6,792 nt of DNA from Euryarchaeota archaeon UBA60 (lineage in GTDB: Archaea > Thermoplasmatota > Poseidoniia > Poseidoniales > Poseidoniaceae). Below are positions 5,441-6,792 of the stretch, piece by piece; position 1 is the stretch's first letter, and the number at the start of each line of letters is the position of its first letter. A program made the position numbers and the translations under genes. The stretch spans positions 5,209 to 12,000 of the forward strand of contig DARQ01000055.1 in NCBI GenBank assembly GCA_002503395.1, in the 5' to 3' direction. The notes beneath the pieces were generated by a model. That model did no database searches and was not told the DNA's origin. It saw only the letters and a program-made list of their open reading frames with translations.

Positions 5441-6463
5441 TCAGACCCCCTGCTTGGATGACGTCGAAACGTAAGTTATGTCGATTGGATGATCCTGGAC
5501 TTTACCATTGGCGCGGGTGGCATCGCGGAAGCGGATGAGGCGCTTGGCTGGACCGGGTATACTACCCTTGATGAGAACGTAGTCATTGCTGATTTCGCCA
5601 TAGTGGAGGAAGCCACCCTCGGGGGTTATCTCCTGCTCTTCGGGGTTGCCTACTCTCAGGACTCTCTTGTTGTACTCGGTGCGCTGGTGGTATCCGGTCT
5701 GGCCACCTTGACGGATGGTCTTGCGGACGTAGCCGGTGCCGAAGTCACCCATGTTTCCGTGTTGGCGACGCTTCTTGCTGTTCTTGTGGTTAAGCAGTTT
5801 TCCACCGAATCGGCGAATCACACCTTGCCAGCCATAGCCCTTGGTCACAGCGACGACGTCTAGGTACTGACCCTCGCCATAGGATTCGGAAAATGATAAC
5901 TCGGAGCCGAACTGCTCTTTTGCCCACGACAATTTCTCGCCGATTGTGCCGCCATCGAGTGAGATCTCCATTACCTCTGGAGTCTTAGAAGAGGTTGCAC
6001 TGACCTTACCGGGCTGAGTGGCGACTATCAGGTGAACATCGCACAGGTCGTCGTTCAAAAGCACCTCAAAGTGGGTATCAGAATCGTGATTCTTGCGCTG
6101 GGGCATACGTCGGGAAAGTTCTGGGAATGTATCAGCCAAAGTATCGCTTTCAGCCCAGGCTTCACCAACGGTCTGCTTACCATAGGGGGTCATGCGGTAG
6201 CCGCGCACACCGAGGACAAACATCTTCGGAACCTCGACCACGGTTACCGGAACTCGTAGTTCCTGACCGGCACTGGGGGATTTAGGATTATTATCGCGCA
6301 TCAGGATGTGGGTCATTCCAGCCTTCCAGCCGGCGAATCCCTGTACCCTGACCTCGCTGCTCTCACCATTTGGCCAAGATTTGACGCGGGCGAAGTGCCG
6401 AACCGCACGCTTGCGCGGGCTGAACGCCATGCTTCCCCTTCTTGGGTGGTGTCTTTTGGTCAT
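5441..6463 (-). CDS. rpl3: Large-subunit ribosomal protein uL3
   Basis: uL3 is an early-assembly protein whose central extension reaches the peptidyl-transferase centre and A-site corridor. The 340-residue product has the archaeal length. It begins with HHPRRGSMAFSPRKRA (5-20), followed by FAGWKAGMTHILMRDNN (43-59) and PVTVVEVPKMFVLGVRGY (72-89). Later come TKGYGWQGVIRRFGGKLL (207-224), the central loop KRRQHGNMGDFGTGYVRK (231-248), GGQTGYHQRTEYNKRVLRVG (253-272) and GSIPGPAKRLIRFR (300-313). The start at 6463 is favoured over the Met at residue 12 because it gives the full HHPRRGS motif and has GAGGT (6474-6470) six bases upstream. The oddity is GDFGTG at 239-244, where archaeal and eukaryotic homologues carry a Gly-x-Trp-x-Pro tryptophan finger. 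It is the first gene of the cluster here. Confidence 0.98.
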   Translation of the reverse strand: MTKRHHPRRGSMAFSPRKRAVRHFARVKSWPNGESSEVRVQGFAGWKAGMTHILMRDNNPKSPSAGQELRVPVTVVEVPKMFVLGVRGYRMTPYGKQTVGEAWAESDTLADTFPELSRRMPQRKNHDSDTHFEVLLNDDLCDVHLIVATQPGKVSATSSKTPEVMEISLDGGTIGEKLSWAKEQFGSELSFSESYGEGQYLDVVAVTKGYGWQGVIRRFGGKLLNHKNSKKRRQHGNMGDFGTGYVRKTIRQGGQTGYHQRTEYNKRVLRVGNPEEQEITPEGGFLHYGEISNDYVLIKGSIPGPAKRLIRFRDATRANGKVQDHPIDITYVSTSSKQGV

Positions 6464-6469
6464 GTTTCT

Positions 6470-6474
6470 ACCTC
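6470..6474 (-). promoter_or_regulatory. Shine-Dalgarno site for uL3
   Basis: The minus strand reads GAGGT six bases before the uL3 ATG at 6463-6461. It supports that ATG over the internal Met at residue 12. Confidence 0.75.
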
Positions 6475-6491
6475 AATTTTCGTCGCAGGTG

Positions 6492-6505
6492 CCTTTGTGA
6501 AAAGG
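6492..6505 (-). promoter_or_regulatory. Small potential hairpin before the uL3 start
   Basis: CCTTT and AAAGG form a 5-base-pair inverted repeat around a 4-base loop, ending 17 bases before the uL3 Shine-Dalgarno site. It is weak alone, but it is the last of three successive potential hairpins in the leader. It could affect access to the initiation site or be chance. Confidence 0.3.
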
Positions 6506-6507
6506 GC

Positions 6508-6792
6508 CTACGTCGGCTCATCCGGCGAAGGAGCGACCGTGACGCCGGCCGACTTCCCACAAATGGGGAAATTGGTGTTGGGTTCCGCAATGGATTGCCC
6601 GCAACGTCTGGTCGCCCACCTTTTGAGCAGGTCGCCGACTTTGGGTTCATATATGAGTCGTTCGGTGAAGGAGACCGTATTTGTGTATGCAATATGTATG
6701 TCTCCTGAGAGGAAAAACGCTTGAAATCGAGTGCAAGGCTGTTGCCAGTAAACATCAGAATGCAGGCAAGAGGCTAAGCCGAGTATTCCACT
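6508..6792 (-). CDS. Possible C-terminal part of an unrecognised upstream gene (runs off the right edge)
   Basis: One minus-strand frame is free of stops for 94 codons from the right edge down to a TAG at 6510-6508. It has no start codon inside the window, so if it is real it is the tail of a gene that begins further upstream. The predicted end includes FTERLIYEPKVGDLLKRWAT and, later, FPICGKSAGVTVAPSPDEPT. Two CxxxC-like spacings are seen but no motif I recognise, and I cannot name a family. In its last 56 codons G or C at third positions (about two thirds) exceeds that at first and second positions, which fits coding. Against it, another frame on the same strand is open for a similar length, the region is full of inverted repeats, and a promoter for uL3 is expected near here. 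I leave the function open. Confidence 0.25.
   Translation of the reverse strand, partial: SGILGLASCLHSDVYWQQPCTRFQAFFLSGDIHIAYTNTVSFTERLIYEPKVGDLLKRWATRRCGQSIAEPNTNFPICGKSAGVTVAPSPDEPT
6512..6553 (-). promoter_or_regulatory. GC-rich potential stem-loop in the uL3 upstream region
   Basis: GTCGGC (6512-6517) is complementary to GCCGAC (6548-6553), and CGGCG (6523-6527) to CGCCG (6543-6547). Together they give an 11-base-pair stem with a 5-base bulge on one side and a 15-base loop. It ends about 50 bases before the uL3 ATG. It could be a regulatory leader element for the operon or a structure at the end of an upstream transcript. No long T-run follows, only TTTT at 6504-6501, so a terminator call would be weak. 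Confidence 0.4.
6554..6570 (-). promoter_or_regulatory. Potential hairpin abutting the GC-rich stem-loop
   Basis: TTCCC and GGGAA form a 5-base-pair stem around a 7-base loop. It directly adjoins the 6512-6553 stem with no spacer, so the two could stack coaxially in RNA. It is short and could be chance; its interest lies in the series of hairpins. Confidence 0.3.
6587..6598. repeat. 12-base dyad in the uL3 upstream region
   Basis: The bases GCAATGGATTGC are an inverted repeat with 5-base arms and a 2-base centre. The centre is too tight for a full RNA hairpin, so if it is functional it would more likely be a protein-binding site on DNA. It may be chance. Confidence 0.2.
6647..6656 (-). promoter_or_regulatory. 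Candidate TATA box for the operon
   Basis: TCATATATGA is a perfect 10-base palindrome and one of the few AT-rich spots in the region. On the minus strand it is preceded by CGAACGAC, loosely like a purine-containing BRE. If it is a TATA box, transcription would start near 6625 and give a leader of about 160 bases ahead of uL3. An alternative AT-rich element is ATACATATT (6699-6691). Archaeal TATA boxes are degenerate, so the evidence is only suggestive. Confidence 0.3.
6669..6706. repeat. Inverted repeat flanking an AT-rich core
   Basis: AGGAGAC (6669-6675) and GTCTCCT (6700-6706) are perfect 7-base inverted copies around a 24-base AT-rich core. The core contains the alternative TATA-like sequence. 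The layout could be an operator around a promoter or a long-loop hairpin; chance cannot be excluded. Confidence 0.3.

Noticed and set aside
5489..5863. Plus-strand open frame with a hydrophobic translation opposite uL3
   Set aside because: It is an antisense shadow of a certain gene. The hydrophobic look comes from complementing charged codons. No ribosome-binding site is evident.
6585..6604. Direct repeat CCGCAA/CCGCAA in the uL3 upstream region
   Set aside because: Two six-base copies are expected by chance at this length and composition.
6713..6717. T-run on the minus strand as a terminator of an upstream gene
   Set aside because: It is only five T residues with no convincing stem before it, too little to call a terminator.
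6468..6755. Minus-strand open frame of 95 codons beginning MFTGN upstream of uL3
   Set aside because: It covers the uL3 Shine-Dalgarno site and the hairpins, ends only five bases before the uL3 start, is Arg/Ser/Pro-rich without family features, and competes with another open frame on the same strand.
1..6792. A new defence, mobile or CRISPR-like system
   Set aside because: All coding space from 6463 to 1 is filled by recognised translation genes. No repeat array, integrase, transposase or toxin-like gene is present.

Overview
The window is a stretch of an archaeal ribosomal-protein operon of the S10/spc type, read entirely from the minus strand (right to left). In transcription order it holds uL3, uL4, uL23, uL2, uS19, uL22, uS3, uL29, the initiation factor aIF1 (SUI1 family), RNase P protein component 1 (Rpp29/Pop4 family), uS17, uL14 and the first 51 codons of uL24, which runs off the left edge. 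Twelve genes are complete and one is partial. All look intact, with no frameshift or insertion. I see no mobile element, CRISPR array, tRNA or rRNA.

The organism is an archaeon. Bacterial S10 operons do not have the aIF1-RNase P pair between uL29 and uS17. The proteins are of the archaeal/eukaryotic kind: long uL3 and uL4, a zinc-ribbon aIF1, an N-terminally extended uS19 and a long uL22. The gene order is that known from Euryarchaeota. Moderate GC content, acidic tails on uL22 and uS3, and no sign of thermophilic composition suggest a mesophile, perhaps a marine Thermoplasmatota (Marine Group II-like) lineage. That last step is a guess by resemblance, not a demonstrated assignment.

Layout: 6464-6792 is the region upstream of uL3. 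It carries a Shine-Dalgarno site, three consecutive potential hairpins (6492-6570), a short dyad, a TATA-like palindrome (6647-6656), and one reading frame with no stop that enters from beyond the window and ends at 6508. From 6463 to 1 the genes are packed with junctions from a 4-base overlap to 10 bases. The exceptions are uL22-uS3 (31 bases) and uL29-aIF1 (41 bases), which have free-standing strong Shine-Dalgarno sites. At most other junctions the stop codon of one gene is built into, or lies just after, the Shine-Dalgarno site of the next. This layout points to coupled translation of one polycistronic message. The recurring GAGGTGA motif implies a 16S rRNA 3' end containing the usual UCACCUC.

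Together the genes supply core large- and small-subunit proteins (the peptidyl-transferase neighbourhood: uL2, uL3, uL4; the exit tunnel: uL4, uL22, uL23, uL29; the small-subunit head: uS3, uS19), a start-codon selection factor and a tRNA 5'-maturation protein. No new biological system is evident. The points most worth checking are the GTG start unique to aIF1, the loss of the uL3 tryptophan-finger residue, the stop/Shine-Dalgarno junction design, and the structured leader upstream of uL3.
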